DNA from: Holophagales bacterium
GTDB taxonomy: Bacteria; Acidobacteriota; Thermoanaerobaculia; UBA5066
Assembly (NCBI GenBank): GCA_016716705.1
Contig: JADJVF010000015.1
Location: 1-64,000, forward strand
Length of the DNA stretch: 64,000 bases
Direction: 5' to 3'
Shown: in pieces, positions 9,084-19,800 of the stretch
How the letters are laid out: each line of letters begins with the position of its first letter
How positions within the stretch are numbered: position 1 is the stretch's first letter
The notes under the pieces: model-generated
What the model saw: only the letters and a program-made list of their open reading frames with translations
Told to the model about the DNA's origin: nothing
Database searches by the model: none
Made by a program: the position numbers and the translations under genes

Positions 9084-10043
9084 TCAGACCGCCTCGATCC
9101 GGACGAGCCGGACCTCGCGCGGGCGCATTTCGAACGTCTCGGCCGCCCTCCAGCGGACGACGAGGCGTTTTCGCTCCGTCTCGACGATCAGGGTGTCGAG
9201 CTTCGGCACGAGCGTGCGGCGCTCGTCGCCGGTCAGGAGGACGACCCGGGCGGGGAACGCGGGGACCGCGGCGGCGATCGGCCCTCCCCGGGTCATCCCC
9301 TCCACCACGACCGGAGTCCCGGCGGCGGGCGTCTCGACGATCAGGTCCGGGTGCGCCCAGCCCATCACCCAGGGCTCGACGGCCTCGAAAGGAAGGGCAG
9401 CGCCATCCGGGCCCCTCAGCTTGGCTACGCGGACGCCGCCGGCGAGCGGGTAGGGCCCCCATCCGACGGGCTTCGGGAGGTCCTTCGGCGATCGGATCAG
9501 GGCCTTCGGGTCCTCGACGTTGGGAAGCGGAACCCCTTCCGCGTCGGCCTCGTCCATGAGGAAGCCCTTGCCCTCAGGGTTGTCCGTGTTCGGCCATTCG
9601 CCGACAGGTGTCCGAACCTTTCCGCCGAAGGCGTTCGTCCACGTGACGGGCATCTCGCGGAACGGAACGGGCTCGGTGACCCGCAGGCCCCCGGCGCCCC
9701 GCTCCCAGTACCGGTCGCCGAAGACGGCGAGCGAATGCCGGAACGGGCCGACGCTGACCGAGACCGTCATCGACCGGACGGGGTCGCCGGCCGGCGCCAT
9801 CGCCCTGCCGAGGACGATCACGTCGGTCTTCGGCTTTCGCGGGGCGATCTCGCCCGGAAACGTCCCCCAGGACGTCGGGAACGGCTCGAGGTGGATCGGC
9901 CACGGAGACTCCGTCGAGAGCTCCAGACTCTCTTCGCGGATGTCGAAGGTCGCCTTGACCACGAGCGCGCACCCCAGGTCCGACTCCCCCGCGGCCCCGG
10001 AGAAGAGGTGGGCGGAGAGAGCGGTCTCGTTCTCGAGCCTCAC
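9084..10043 (-). CDS. DUF2169 family protein, type VI secretion accessory (first copy)
   Basis: A 319-residue DUF2169 protein opening MRLENETALSAHLF with GCALVVKATFDI, the family's usual first strands, followed by WTNAFGGK, NPEGKGF and LPNVEDPKALI. Proteins of this family accompany VgrG in type VI clusters and are thought to help mount effectors. Its start overlaps the end of the DUF3540 gene by 4 nt (ATGA), implying translational coupling. The next gene begins 12 nt after its stop. Probably cytoplasmic. Confidence 0.85.
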   Translation of the reverse strand: MRLENETALSAHLFSGAAGESDLGCALVVKATFDIREESLELSTESPWPIHLEPFPTSWGTFPGEIAPRKPKTDVIVLGRAMAPAGDPVRSMTVSVSVGPFRHSLAVFGDRYWERGAGGLRVTEPVPFREMPVTWTNAFGGKVRTPVGEWPNTDNPEGKGFLMDEADAEGVPLPNVEDPKALIRSPKDLPKPVGWGPYPLAGGVRVAKLRGPDGAALPFEAVEPWVMGWAHPDLIVETPAAGTPVVVEGMTRGGPIAAAVPAFPARVVLLTGDERRTLVPKLDTLIVETERKRLVVRWRAAETFEMRPREVRLVRIEAV

Positions 10044-10645
10044 GGCTTCACCTCGGGGACCGGAGCGCTCGGGGGGAGGCGCCGGGGGTCTCCGGGGGTC
10101 CGGAAGGGCAGCTCGAGGAGGTCCTTCAGCGTGGCGGCCTCGCGGGTGCGCCGCTCCACCTCCTCGTCCGTCGGGCAGTTCAGGAGGACCCGTTCCCCGT
10201 TGAGCGCGACGTCGTCGTTCGCCTCGAGCGCGAGCTCGCCCCGCCGGGCCTCGACCTTCACGGCCTGCGCGGAGACGAGGGCGTCGTGGCCGGCGTGGAT
10301 CTCGAGGCCGCGCCCCGCCGCGAGCGCCACGTCTCCGGAGGCGCCGAGGGAGATCTGCTCCGCGTGGACCTCGAACCGGGCGCAGCGCAGCGACAGCTCG
10401 CCTCCGGCCTCGATGGAGACGCGGGGGCCGGCGAAGCGAAGGACGGCTCCGGCGGGGGTCAGGACGACCTCGAGCCTCATCTCGCCGTCGGCCGAGACGA
10501 CCGTCAGGGTCTCACCTTCGGGCTCCCGGGAGAGGCGCAAACGGCCGCCGTCACGCAGGGCGAGCGACCGGGCCCCGGTCGCCTGCCTTTTCGTCTCCGC
10601 GCCCTTCCGGGCGCGAGCCCTCTTCCCGCCGCCGCTTTCGCTCAT
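10040..10645 (-). CDS. DUF3540 family protein, type VI secretion accessory
   Basis: A 201-residue protein with a basic N-terminus and a central repetitive beta region (LSLRCARFEVHAEQISLGAS, LEIHAGHDALVSAQAVKVEA) that resembles the stacked beta repeats of VgrG tails. It ends with a helical stretch containing LLNCPTDEEVERRTREAA, typical of DUF3540. Its ATG at 10645 overlaps the VgrG stop (ATGA), and its own stop overlaps the next start in the same way. The family occurs in VgrG/DUF2169 operons. I infer it packs against the spike or its cargo; no enzymatic motif is visible. Confidence 0.8.
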   Translation of the reverse strand: MSESGGGKRARARKGAETKRQATGARSLALRDGGRLRLSREPEGETLTVVSADGEMRLEVVLTPAGAVLRFAGPRVSIEAGGELSLRCARFEVHAEQISLGASGDVALAAGRGLEIHAGHDALVSAQAVKVEARRGELALEANDDVALNGERVLLNCPTDEEVERRTREAATLKDLLELPFRTPGDPRRLPPSAPVPEVKP

Positions 10646-12756
10646 GCGTTCAGCTTCACGACGGCGCCGGTGGCGCTGACCGGCCCGTTGGAGTTGATGT
10701 CCACCTTCGAGACACCCTCGACCTCGGTCCGGCCGCCCTTGACCTTGGCGCGATCCTCGGCGAGCGCGTCGACCGTCTTGCCCTTCACCTCGATGGCGCC
10801 GCCGCTCTGGACGTCGATCCGGCCCGACATGATGTTGATCGTCGAGCCGCCGACCCCGATCAGGATCTGGCTCTTCGCGACGAGGAAGATGGTGTCGGCC
10901 TCGACCTTGAACACCTTCGTGACGGTGTGCTCCTCGCTCCCGCCGACCGTGATCGTGTCGTCGTTCGTAATCCCGGTCTTGCGGTAGTCCCCTATCGTCA
11001 GGTTCTGGTACTTCCCGATATCGATCGTCTGGTAGCCGCCGATCTCGTGGGTGTCGTTCTTGCCGACCTTGCGCGAGTCGTTCCCGCCGATCCCCGTGCC
11101 CCGGTTCCCGCCCACGGTCCGGCCCTCGTCGACCTCCACGACCGTCGTCAGGTTCCTCTCGGCGTGCTGGTAGAACTCCTCCTTCCCCTTCTTGTCCTCG
11201 AAGCGGATCTCGTTGAAGTTCTTCGGCGTTCCGCCGAGCGACGACCGGCTCTTGACTCCGCTCTGCGTCTTGTTCTTCGGCAGGTCGTACGGCGGCATCA
11301 TGTCGGCGTTGTAGACGCTGCCGACGACGATCGGCTGGTCCGGGTCGCCCTCGAGGAAGTCGACGATCACCTCGTGCCCGATCCGGGGAATGCGGATCGC
11401 CCCCCACTGCCGCCCCGCCCAGCTCGTCCCGACGCGGGTCCAGCAGGACGAGTTCTCGTCGTTCTTCCCCTCGCGGTCCCAGTGGAACTGGACCTTCACC
11501 CGTCCGTACTTGTCGGTGAAGATCTCCTCGCCCGACGGCCCGACGACGACCGCCGTCTGGCTCCCCTGCACCACCGGCTTCGGCGTCGTCCTCCGCGGCC
11601 GGAACGCCATCGCCGCCGGTATGCACGTCAGTTCGTTCTCGTAGTTGAGAACCACGTCCTTACCGGATCGGTAGTCGCCTCCGAACGAGGCCTGGTGGCG
11701 GACGCCCGTCACGACGTAGTCGCCGTCGGCGTTGAAATGTCGCTGGAGGGTGAACGTGTATCCGGGGACCATGTGCTTCACGTTGCTCCTGGCCCGGATG
11801 ACGATCGCCGGGGTCGTCTCCTCGTCCATCCGCAGCTCGACCGTCCGCTGGTTGTCGCGGAAGATCTTCTGCAGCTCGGCGGTCTGCTCGCCCCCGCCGG
11901 CGTTGACACCGTCGAATCGCTGCGCGTACTCGCCCGGGTAGTCGTAGACCTCAAGCTGGTCTACTCCGGCCACCTTGAGCTTGTGGTTCTCCTTCCCTAC
12001 CTGGACGCTGTCGTGGATCAGCGCCTCGGCCTCGAGGTGCTTGTGCGGGAGCTCGAAGCTGTGATCCCACAGGAGGTACTTGCCGGGGCGCATCTCCTGT
12101 TCCTTCTTCCAGGCCCAGATCCGGTTTTCGTCCCGAGCTCCCCCCTCGAGCTCCTCGTAGATGAACTTGTTCTCCCCCGCCAGCTTCGGATGCTCGAGGG
12201 CGCTGTCGGAGACGATCATCTGGTGGCTGCCGTCCGAATGCTTGAAGAAGTAGTAGATCCCTTCCTCTTCCATGAGGCGCGAGCCGAAGTTGAAGTCGGT
12301 CTCCCGATACTGCACGCAGTAGTCCCGGGGCTCGTACTTCTCGTTCAGCTGCCAGTCGACGTCGAAGCCCGTGAAGACCTTCTTCAGGATCTCCGGGATG
12401 GTCAACCGCTGGAAGATCCGGCTCTGGGCCTTTCGCGTCAGCTTCCAGACGTCGGGGACGATCTCCGCCTCGTAGGTCGTGAACGTCGCGTCCCGATGGG
12501 CCTGCGCGAATCGAACGCAGAGGCCGTTCAGGTGCGTCTCGCTCGACTCGTCCGGCAGCTGCAGGTGGATCGTCAGCTTCTGCCCGAGGAGCGCGTCGAA
12601 GGGGACCTTCGTCTTGTTCTCGGCGATCATCTCCAGCCGGTAGCCGAAGAGCGTCGAGATCCCCTCGCTTCCGGAGAACGCCGTGAGGAGAAGCTCGTCT
12701 TCCCCGAGCGGCGTCGTCACGCGGAGCTTGCGCTGTTGCTGCAGATACTCGCCCAT
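10642..12756 (-). CDS. vgrG: Type VI secretion system spike protein VgrG (TssI)
   Basis: A 704-residue spike protein forming the needle tip of a contractile type VI apparatus. The N-terminal gp27-like part (1-380) contains FGYRLEM, the central YRETDFNFGSRLMEEEGIYY and HMVPGYTFTLQ. The gp5-like OB domain follows (about 400-475) with DKYGRVKVQFHWDR, WAGRQWGAIRIPRIG and EVIVDFLEGDPDQPIVVGSV. The C-terminal beta-helix (about 520-650) repeats short strands such as VGKNDTHEIGG and IGKYQNLTIG. No extended effector domain is fused. It heads the five-gene operon; no sheath, baseplate or ClpV gene is in the window, so this is a satellite cargo locus. It is divergent from dnaE2 across about 240 bp. Confidence 0.95.
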   Translation of the reverse strand: MGEYLQQQRKLRVTTPLGEDELLLTAFSGSEGISTLFGYRLEMIAENKTKVPFDALLGQKLTIHLQLPDESSETHLNGLCVRFAQAHRDATFTTYEAEIVPDVWKLTRKAQSRIFQRLTIPEILKKVFTGFDVDWQLNEKYEPRDYCVQYRETDFNFGSRLMEEEGIYYFFKHSDGSHQMIVSDSALEHPKLAGENKFIYEELEGGARDENRIWAWKKEQEMRPGKYLLWDHSFELPHKHLEAEALIHDSVQVGKENHKLKVAGVDQLEVYDYPGEYAQRFDGVNAGGGEQTAELQKIFRDNQRTVELRMDEETTPAIVIRARSNVKHMVPGYTFTLQRHFNADGDYVVTGVRHQASFGGDYRSGKDVVLNYENELTCIPAAMAFRPRRTTPKPVVQGSQTAVVVGPSGEEIFTDKYGRVKVQFHWDREGKNDENSSCWTRVGTSWAGRQWGAIRIPRIGHEVIVDFLEGDPDQPIVVGSVYNADMMPPYDLPKNKTQSGVKSRSSLGGTPKNFNEIRFEDKKGKEEFYQHAERNLTTVVEVDEGRTVGGNRGTGIGGNDSRKVGKNDTHEIGGYQTIDIGKYQNLTIGDYRKTGITNDDTITVGGSEEHTVTKVFKVEADTIFLVAKSQILIGVGGSTINIMSGRIDVQSGGAIEVKGKTVDALAEDRAKVKGGRTEVEGVSKVDINSNGPVSATGAVVKLNA

Positions 12757-12998
12757 CGCTGTTCCCCCTGTTCCGGAGGCCCGGATCGCACCGTCGACTG
12801 CGTTTCAGGCTGAGCGGGGAATATAGGGTTCGGTTCGGGTCCGGTCAAAGGATCGCGACGCTCGTCGTACCTCGCCGTGACCGGGCTCACCGTGGCGCGG
12901 GCCGTCGAGCCTCGATTGGTCGAAAACGCCGCGAACTCGCCTCACCGAACGATCGACACGGCATTGACGGACGCCGCACTTGCGCCTAATTTACGCCC

Positions 12999-15900
12999 AT
13001 GAACGAATTCGGTCCCCCCGCCCGCGACATGTTCATGCCGGGGGACGCGCGGAAGATCGTTTCCCCCGGCGCGCGTAAGGAGGAGCTGCGGAAGCGCCGC
13101 TTCGGTCCCCCTTCCGCCGCGCCGCGTGCGCGCTGGGCCGAGCTGCGCTGTGCGTCGGCCTTCTCGTTCCTCGAGGGGGCCTCCGAGCCCGAGACACTCG
13201 TCGAGCGGGCCGCCGAGCTGGGGCTCCCCGCCGTCGCCCTCGTCGACCGCAACGGCGTCTCCGGCGCGCCGCGCTTCTGGAAGGCGGCACGTACCGCCGG
13301 AATCAAGGCGCTCGTCGGGGCGGAGGTCGTCCTCGACGAGGCGGCCCTTCCGCGCGACCTGCACGGCCCGCTCGGCCTCGTCCCGCCCCCTCCGCCGCCC
13401 GGCCTCCCGCCGGCGCGCGTCACGCTCCTCGCCGGGAGCCAGGCCGGCTACCGGAACCTCTGCCGCCTCCTCACCGCCGCCGCCCTCGGCAAGCCGAAAG
13501 GGCAGGCCGCGGCCTCGTGGGCCGACGTCGCCGCCCACGCCGAGGGGCTCCACGTCCTCTCGGGGGGCCTCGAGGGGCCGGTCCTCCGCGCGCTCGAGCG
13601 GGTCGGGGCCGACGCCGCGGGCAAGCTCCTCTCGCGCCTCGCGGCGCTCTTCCCCGGCCGCCTACACGTCGAGCTGCAGCGGCACCGCGTCCGCGACGAG
13701 GAGGCGCGCAACGCCGTCCTCCTCGACCTCGCCCGCGCGCAGCGCCTCCCCCTCGTCGCCACGAACGGCACCCGCTACGCCCGCCGCCGCGACAAGGACC
13801 TCTTCGACGTCCTCACCTGCATCCGCCATCACACCACCGTCGACGCGGCGAGCCGCCTCCTCGAAGCCGGCTCGGAGCGCCACCTGAAGGGCCCGGAAGA
13901 GATCGCCGCCCTCTTCGCCGACCTCCCCGCCGCCGTCGCGGGCGCGGCCGACCTCGCCGACCGCCTCGACTTCACCCTCGCGAACCTCGGCTACCGCTTC
14001 CCCGACGCGAAACTTCCACCAGGAGAGACGCCCTCCTCGTGGCTGAGGCAGAAGACGTGGGAAGGGGCGCGGGGCCGCTTCCAGCCCCTCACCGCGAAGG
14101 CGCAGGACCAGCTGAAGCGCGAGCTCGACCTCATCGAGAAGCTCGACCTCGCCGGCTACTTCCTCGTCGTCCACGACATCGTCGAGTTCTGCCGTCGGGA
14201 GAACGTCCTCGTCCAGGGGCGCGGCTCCGCCGCGAACAGCGCCGTCTGCTACGCCCTCTCCATCACCGCCGTCGACCCGGTGAAGATGGAGCTCCTCTTC
14301 GAGCGCTTCCTCTCGGAGGAGCGGGGCGAGTGGCCCGACATCGACCTCGACCTCCCCTCGGGCGACGCGCGGGAGAAGGTCATCCAGCACGTCTACGCGA
14401 CGTACGGCGTCCACGGCGCGGCGATGACGGCGAACACCATCACCTACCGCGACCGCTCCGCCGCGCGCGAGACGGCCAAGGCGCTCGGTTTCTCGACCGA
14501 GCAGGTCGACACGCTCGCCAAGCGACTCGCGACGTGGAGCTTCGGGGAATACAGGGACGCCGCCGGGTCGCTCACGGCACGGGAGACGGGCGACGGCGAC
14601 CCGAAGGAGGCGGCCGCGGCTCGCACCGAAGCCTTCGCAGACCCCGCGGCGGGTCCACCGCCTCTCCCGCCGAAGATGGCCGACGAGATGCGCACCGCAG
14701 GCTTCGACCCCGACGACGTGCGGCTCCGGCACTTCGGCTCCCTCTTCCGCCGCATCCAGAACCTCCCGCGCCACCTCGGCCAGCACTCGGGCGGGATGGT
14801 CGTCGCGGGAGGGCGCCTCGACGAGGTCGTCCCTCTCGAGCCGGCCGCGATGCCGGGGCGCGTCGTCATCCAGTGGGACAAGGACGACTGCGCCGACCTC
14901 GGCATCATCAAGATCGACCTCCTCGGCCTCGGGATGCTCGGCGCCATCGCCGAGATGGTCCCGACGATCCGCTCGGCCGAAGGGGTCCACGTCGACCTCG
15001 CCCACCTCCCGCACGACGACCCGGCCGTCTACGAGATCCTCAACAAGGCCGACACCGTCGGGCTCTTCCAGGTGGAGAGCCGCGCGCAGATGGCCTCGCT
15101 CCCGCGCAACGCCCCGCGCTGCTTCTACGACATCGTCATCCAGGTGGCGATCATCCGGCCGGGCCCGATCCAGGGCGGCATGGTCCACCCCTTCTTCGAC
15201 CGCCGGCAGGGGCGTATCCCGGTCGAGTACCCGCACCCCTCGCTCGAGCCGATCCTCAAGCGGACCCTCGGCGTCCCGCTCTTCCAGGAGCAGCTCCTGA
15301 AGATCGCCATGGTCGCGGCCGGTTTCACGGGCGGAGAAGCCGAAGAGCTGCGCCGCGCGATGGGCTTCAAGCGCTCGAGCGAGCGGATGGCCGTCATCGA
15401 GACGCGCCTGCGCTCCGGGATGACCGAGCGCGGCATCACCGGCGAGGCGCAGGAGCAGATCGTCCGGTCGATCACGTCGTTCGCGCTCTACGGCTTCCCC
15501 GAGTCGCACGCGGCGAGCTTCGCCCTCATCGCCTGGGCGAGCGGCTGGCTGAAGGTCCACCACCCCGCCGCGTTCCTCGCCGGAATCCTCAACGCCTGGC
15601 CGATGGGCTTCTACCACCCCGCGACGCTCGTGAAGGACGCCCAGCACCACGGGACGGACGTCCTGCCGATCGACGTGACGCGCTCCGGCCGCCTCTGCCG
15701 CACCGAGCGGCTGAAAGGCCCGTGGCCGAAGCACCTGCCGCGCCCGTCGCCCGCCGTCGTCACGCCGTCGCTCGCGGTGCGGCTCGGCCTGCGCTTCGTC
15801 CGCGGCCTGCGCGCCTCGACGGCCGACGCCATCGAGCGCGAGGCCGCGCGGGCGCCGTTCGCGGGGGTAAAGGACCTCGCCCGCCGCGCCTCTCTCCGCG

Positions 15901-16547
15901 AGGACGAACTCTCGGCCCTCGCCCACGCCGGCGCCTTCGCAACGCTCCCCGACGCGGCGACCGGCGAACGCGGGCTTTCGCGCCGCACCGCCCTCTGGCA
16001 GGCCGCCTCAGCAGCGCGCGACATGGGGCCGCTCTACGACACCCTCGAGGACGACGTCGCCTCGCCCCTCCCCGAGATGAGCCGCTTCGAGGAGACCGTC
16101 GCCGACTACCAGACCTCCGAGATCACCGCCGGCCCGCACCTGATCGCCCACTTCCGCGCGCAGCTGAAGCGCGAGGGCATCCTCTCCGCCGCAGAGCTCG
16201 CCCGCGCCCCCGACGGATCGATGGTGAAGACCGCCGGCGTCATCGTCGTGAGGCAGCGCCCCGGCACGGCGAAGGGCTTCGTCTTCCTCTCCCTCGAGGA
16301 CGAGACCGGGATGTGCCAGGCGATCCTCCGCCCCGACCTCTTCCGCGAGAACCGCGCCCTCGTCGTCGGCTCCCCCGCCCTCGTCGTCGAGGGGCGCCTC
16401 CAGAAGAAGGACGGCACGCTCTCCATCCGCGCCGAGCGCTTCGAGCGGATGAGCCTCGAGGAGCCGATCCCCGAGCTGCGAAAGCCCGTCTCGCCGCCCT
16501 ACCAGCGCCACCGCGAGGGCACCCCGCCGAGCCACGACTTCCGGTGA
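12999..16547 (+). CDS. dnaE2: Error-prone DNA polymerase III alpha subunit DnaE2
   Basis: A 1182-residue C-family polymerase used for mutagenic lesion bypass. The PHP region begins at about residue 47 with WAELRCASAFSFLEGASEPE, the DnaE2 form, with the usual metal-binding AEL[H]C[H]S altered to AELRCAS. The polymerase core has GRGSAANSAVCYAL and the catalytic PDIDLD (about 447-452), then NLPRHLGQHSGGMV, GLFQVESRAQM and IQVAIIRPGPIQGG. The C-terminus has an OB fold (VIVVRQRPGTAKGFVFLSLE). Length and the NLPRHLGQHSGG signature favour DnaE2 over DnaE1. No imuA/imuB partner adjoins it. The upstream 240-bp divergent gap shows no LexA box I can defend. A decayed copy of its last codons lies at about 20.8 kb. 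Confidence 0.9.
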   Translation: MNEFGPPARDMFMPGDARKIVSPGARKEELRKRRFGPPSAAPRARWAELRCASAFSFLEGASEPETLVERAAELGLPAVALVDRNGVSGAPRFWKAARTAGIKALVGAEVVLDEAALPRDLHGPLGLVPPPPPPGLPPARVTLLAGSQAGYRNLCRLLTAAALGKPKGQAAASWADVAAHAEGLHVLSGGLEGPVLRALERVGADAAGKLLSRLAALFPGRLHVELQRHRVRDEEARNAVLLDLARAQRLPLVATNGTRYARRRDKDLFDVLTCIRHHTTVDAASRLLEAGSERHLKGPEEIAALFADLPAAVAGAADLADRLDFTLANLGYRFPDAKLPPGETPSSWLRQKTWEGARGRFQPLTAKAQDQLKRELDLIEKLDLAGYFLVVHDIVEFCRRENVLVQGRGSAANSAVCYALSITAVDPVKMELLFERFLSEERGEWPDIDLDLPSGDAREKVIQHVYATYGVHGAAMTANTITYRDRSAARETAKALGFSTEQVDTLAKRLATWSFGEYRDAAGSLTARETGDGDPKEAAAARTEAFADPAAGPPPLPPKMADEMRTAGFDPDDVRLRHFGSLFRRIQNLPRHLGQHSGGMVVAGGRLDEVVPLEPAAMPGRVVIQWDKDDCADLGIIKIDLLGLGMLGAIAEMVPTIRSAEGVHVDLAHLPHDDPAVYEILNKADTVGLFQVESRAQMASLPRNAPRCFYDIVIQVAIIRPGPIQGGMVHPFFDRRQGRIPVEYPHPSLEPILKRTLGVPLFQEQLLKIAMVAAGFTGGEAEELRRAMGFKRSSERMAVIETRLRSGMTERGITGEAQEQIVRSITSFALYGFPESHAASFALIAWASGWLKVHHPAAFLAGILNAWPMGFYHPATLVKDAQHHGTDVLPIDVTRSGRLCRTERLKGPWPKHLPRPSPAVVTPSLAVRLGLRFVRGLRASTADAIEREAARAPFAGVKDLARRASLREDELSALAHAGAFATLPDAATGERGLSRRTALWQAASAARDMGPLYDTLEDDVASPLPEMSRFEETVADYQTSEITAGPHLIAHFRAQLKREGILSAAELARAPDGSMVKTAGVIVVRQRPGTAKGFVFLSLEDETGMCQAILRPDLFRENRALVVGSPALVVEGRLQKKDGTLSIRAERFERMSLEEPIPELRKPVSPPYQRHREGTPPSHDFR

Positions 16548-16820
16548 GGGCGAACGAGCATCCGCAGGGCATCGCCCTGGCGCATCGATACCTTCTCGCC
16601 GGCTCGGAGACGCCAGGCTTCCGAGGGAAGGGCCGGCGGCGTCATCGCGAAGTGCTATAGCCGCGAAGCCCTGCTCGTCGCCTGCGCGAGCGGCGCGATC
16701 GAACTCTGCGCGATCCGGCAGCCGTGACTGCCGCTCCCGCTCAACACCGGCATAGAATCGAGCGTCGACGTGGCCCCGGCACAGGCAGTGTCAGGGGCCC
16801 CTTTCTTGGAGTGTCAATCG

Positions 16821-19800
16821 TTGAGAGAACTCGTGCTCATCCTCGCGGCAGCCCTGCTCCCCCTCGGGCATGCAGACGCACAGTCGACGACCTACCGGCC
16901 CGAGACGACAGCGGGCATGGTTGCAGACGCAACGCGAGGCGCAGCGCGGAATATGCTCGCGCCCCCGACCGCGACGGTCTCCGGCTCCGCGACCATATGC
17001 GCCGGACAGTCCGTCGAGCTGCGGGCCGACCTGACCGGGTCGGGACCGTGGAAGGTCACCTGGTCCGACTCCTTCGTCGACAACGGCGTCGACACGAGCC
17101 CTTCGCGTCACGTCGTTACTCCCGGTTCCACAGCCACATACACCGTGACCTCCGTATCCGACCCGAACGGGACGAGCGCGGGGACCGGCTCGGCTACGGT
17201 CACGGTCCTCCCGGGACCGGCTCCATCGGCCGCCATCACCGCCCCGAGTCCCATCCTCCCCGGGACGACCGGCATCGCGGCGTCCGTCCCCGACGCCGGG
17301 GCGGGCGCGACGTACGCGTGGACGATCTCGAACGGGGTGATCGCGGCGGGCCAGGGAAGCCGGGCGATCACATTCTCCGTCGGTTCCGCGGGCCAGGCTG
17401 TCCTCGGCGTGACGGTCTCGGTCCCCGGCAGCTGCGTCGCAACGGGCGCGACCTCGGTGTGGGTGGGAACGAACCCGTCCACGTCGCTGTACTTCTCGCG
17501 CCTCGCGGGGCCGACAGGCGGCGGCGGCTGGTTCGACGGCCCCGACGCGACAGCGAGCATCTTCTACCCGACGGCGGTCGCGTTCGACGGAGGCGGGAAT
17601 CTCTACGTTCTCGACCTCGTCAGCAACTCGATCCGAAAGCGCACGCCCGGCGGGCGCTTCTCGACGCTTGCGGGCCTGGCCGGAAGCAGCGGTTCGTCCG
17701 ACGGCCGGGGGAGCGGCGCAAGATTCAAGTGGCCCGAGGCGATGGCTGTCTCGGCGGCTGGCATCGTCTTCGTCGCGGACACAGCCAACAACACGATCCG
17801 GAAGGTGGCGGCCACGGGTGTCGTCACGACCCTCGCCGGGAAGGCGGGCACGATCGGGATCGAGGACGGAACGGGGAGCGACGCCCGCTTCTACTCCCCT
17901 GCGGGAATCGCCATCGACGGAACAGGGAACCTCTTCGTGGCGGACTCGGGCAGCCATCTCATTCGCAAGGTCACGTCGGAAGGTGTCGTCACCACGGTCG
18001 CCGGACAGCCCTGGAGCCCGGGGAAGGAAGACGGCGACGTCTCCGTGGCGCGCTTCCGGTCCCCGGCGGGCCTCGCTTTCGACGCGGACGGGAACCTGTA
18101 TGTCGCGGACGAGGGGAACCACTCGATTCGCCGGATCACGCCAGCCGGCTTCGTCACGACGTTCGCGGGGGCTGGCCATGCGGGCTGGCTTGACGGAACC
18201 GGGACGGGCGCGTATTTCCGCTCGCCGAGGGGCGTCACGGTCGACGCGGCGGGGGTCCTCTACGTCGCGGACTCGGGCAACTTCGTGATCCGCAAGATCA
18301 CGCCGGCCCGGGAGGTTACGACGCTGGCCGGACTCGCGCCGACACGAGGGGAAGCGGATGGCACGGGCTCGGATGCGAGGTTCAACGAACCGGCGGGGGT
18401 CGCAATCGGGCCGACGGGCGACCTTTTCATCGCTGATCTCAAGAATCACGCGATCCGGGCGATGACGCCGGCCCGCGCCGTCTCGACGGTCGCGGGCCGG
18501 GCGAGCAACCTCGGGAGTCTGGATGGCGTCGGGGCGACGGCACGGTTCTACTACCCGACGGACGTCGCGTCCGAGAGCTCGGGAAGCCTCGTCGTCGCGG
18601 ACTCCTCCAACGGCTCCATTCGAAGGATCGGTCCGACCGGAGACGTGACGACGCTCGCCGGGTCGCTGGGCCAGCTGGGGAGCGTCGACGGCACCGGCGG
18701 TGCCGCCCGCTTCTATGACCCGGCAGGCATCGCGGTCGCGACCTCTGGTGACATCTACGTTACGGACGACATGGACCACACCGTACGCAGGGTCACCCCG
18801 GACGGCGTGGTAACGACGATCGCCGGATACGCGTCCTACGAAGGCGAGCGGGACGGCACGGGACGTGCCGCGCGATTCCATGAGCCGTGGGGAATCGCGA
18901 CGGACGCCGCCGGGTTCGTCTACGTGGCGGATTCGTGGAACTGCACGATCCGGAAAATCTCACCGACCGGAGCGGTGACGACGCTGGCGGGGCTGGCGGG
19001 AGCCATGGGCGCGAGCGACGGAACGGGAACCGGAGCCCGGTTCAGGAATCCGGCCGGGCTCGCGACCGATCGTGCCGGGAACGTCCTCGTCGCCGACCGC
19101 GGCAACGCCACGATCCGAAAGATCAGCCCGCTGGGTGTGGTGACGACCGTGGCCGGCTCGCCGGGAGGCGGAGGGACAGCCGACGGACCGGGGAGCGTGG
19201 CGCGATTCTCGAGCCCGACGGCTCTCCGCCTGGACGGATCGGGAAACCTCTGGGTCACCGACGGAATGCTGGTCAGAAAGGTGACTCCGGACGGAGTCGT
19301 ATCCACCGTCGCCGGAGCCCGCGACAACTCCTACGGCGCCGCAAACGGCACGGGGGGAGCGGCGCTGCTCGGGAGTCCGCATGGCCTCGCGATCCGCCCT
19401 TCCGGAGAAGTCGCACTCGCGGACACCCAGAACCACTCGATCTGGGTCGGCGTCCCGTCTCTCGCGGACGAGGCGAAGATCGACTCCGCGTCCGGTTCCG
19501 TCGGGGTCGCCCGGCAGCTCGACGCGCAGCCGCGCACGGCGACGAGCTGGCTCTGGGAGGTCGTCCGGACGGAAGCCGGGTCGAGCTCGGCTCTCTCGTC
19601 GACGACGATACCGAATCCGACCTTCGTCCCGGACGTCCCCGGCTACTACCGCTTCCGGCTGACGGCGACCGACGGCGCGAAGAGGAGCGTCACCCTCGTC
19701 TCCCTTTTCGTCGACCTGCCGGCTCCGACCGCCCTCGTCTCGGGGAACGGGACGGTCTGTCCGGGAGGATCGGTCTCCGCCCGGGTCGAGCTGACGGGGA

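Noticed and set aside
13662..15926. Long minus-strand open frame inside dnaE2
   Set aside because: Low-complexity Arg/Asp/Val-rich translation and complete overlap with DnaE2 motifs show it is a mirror frame.
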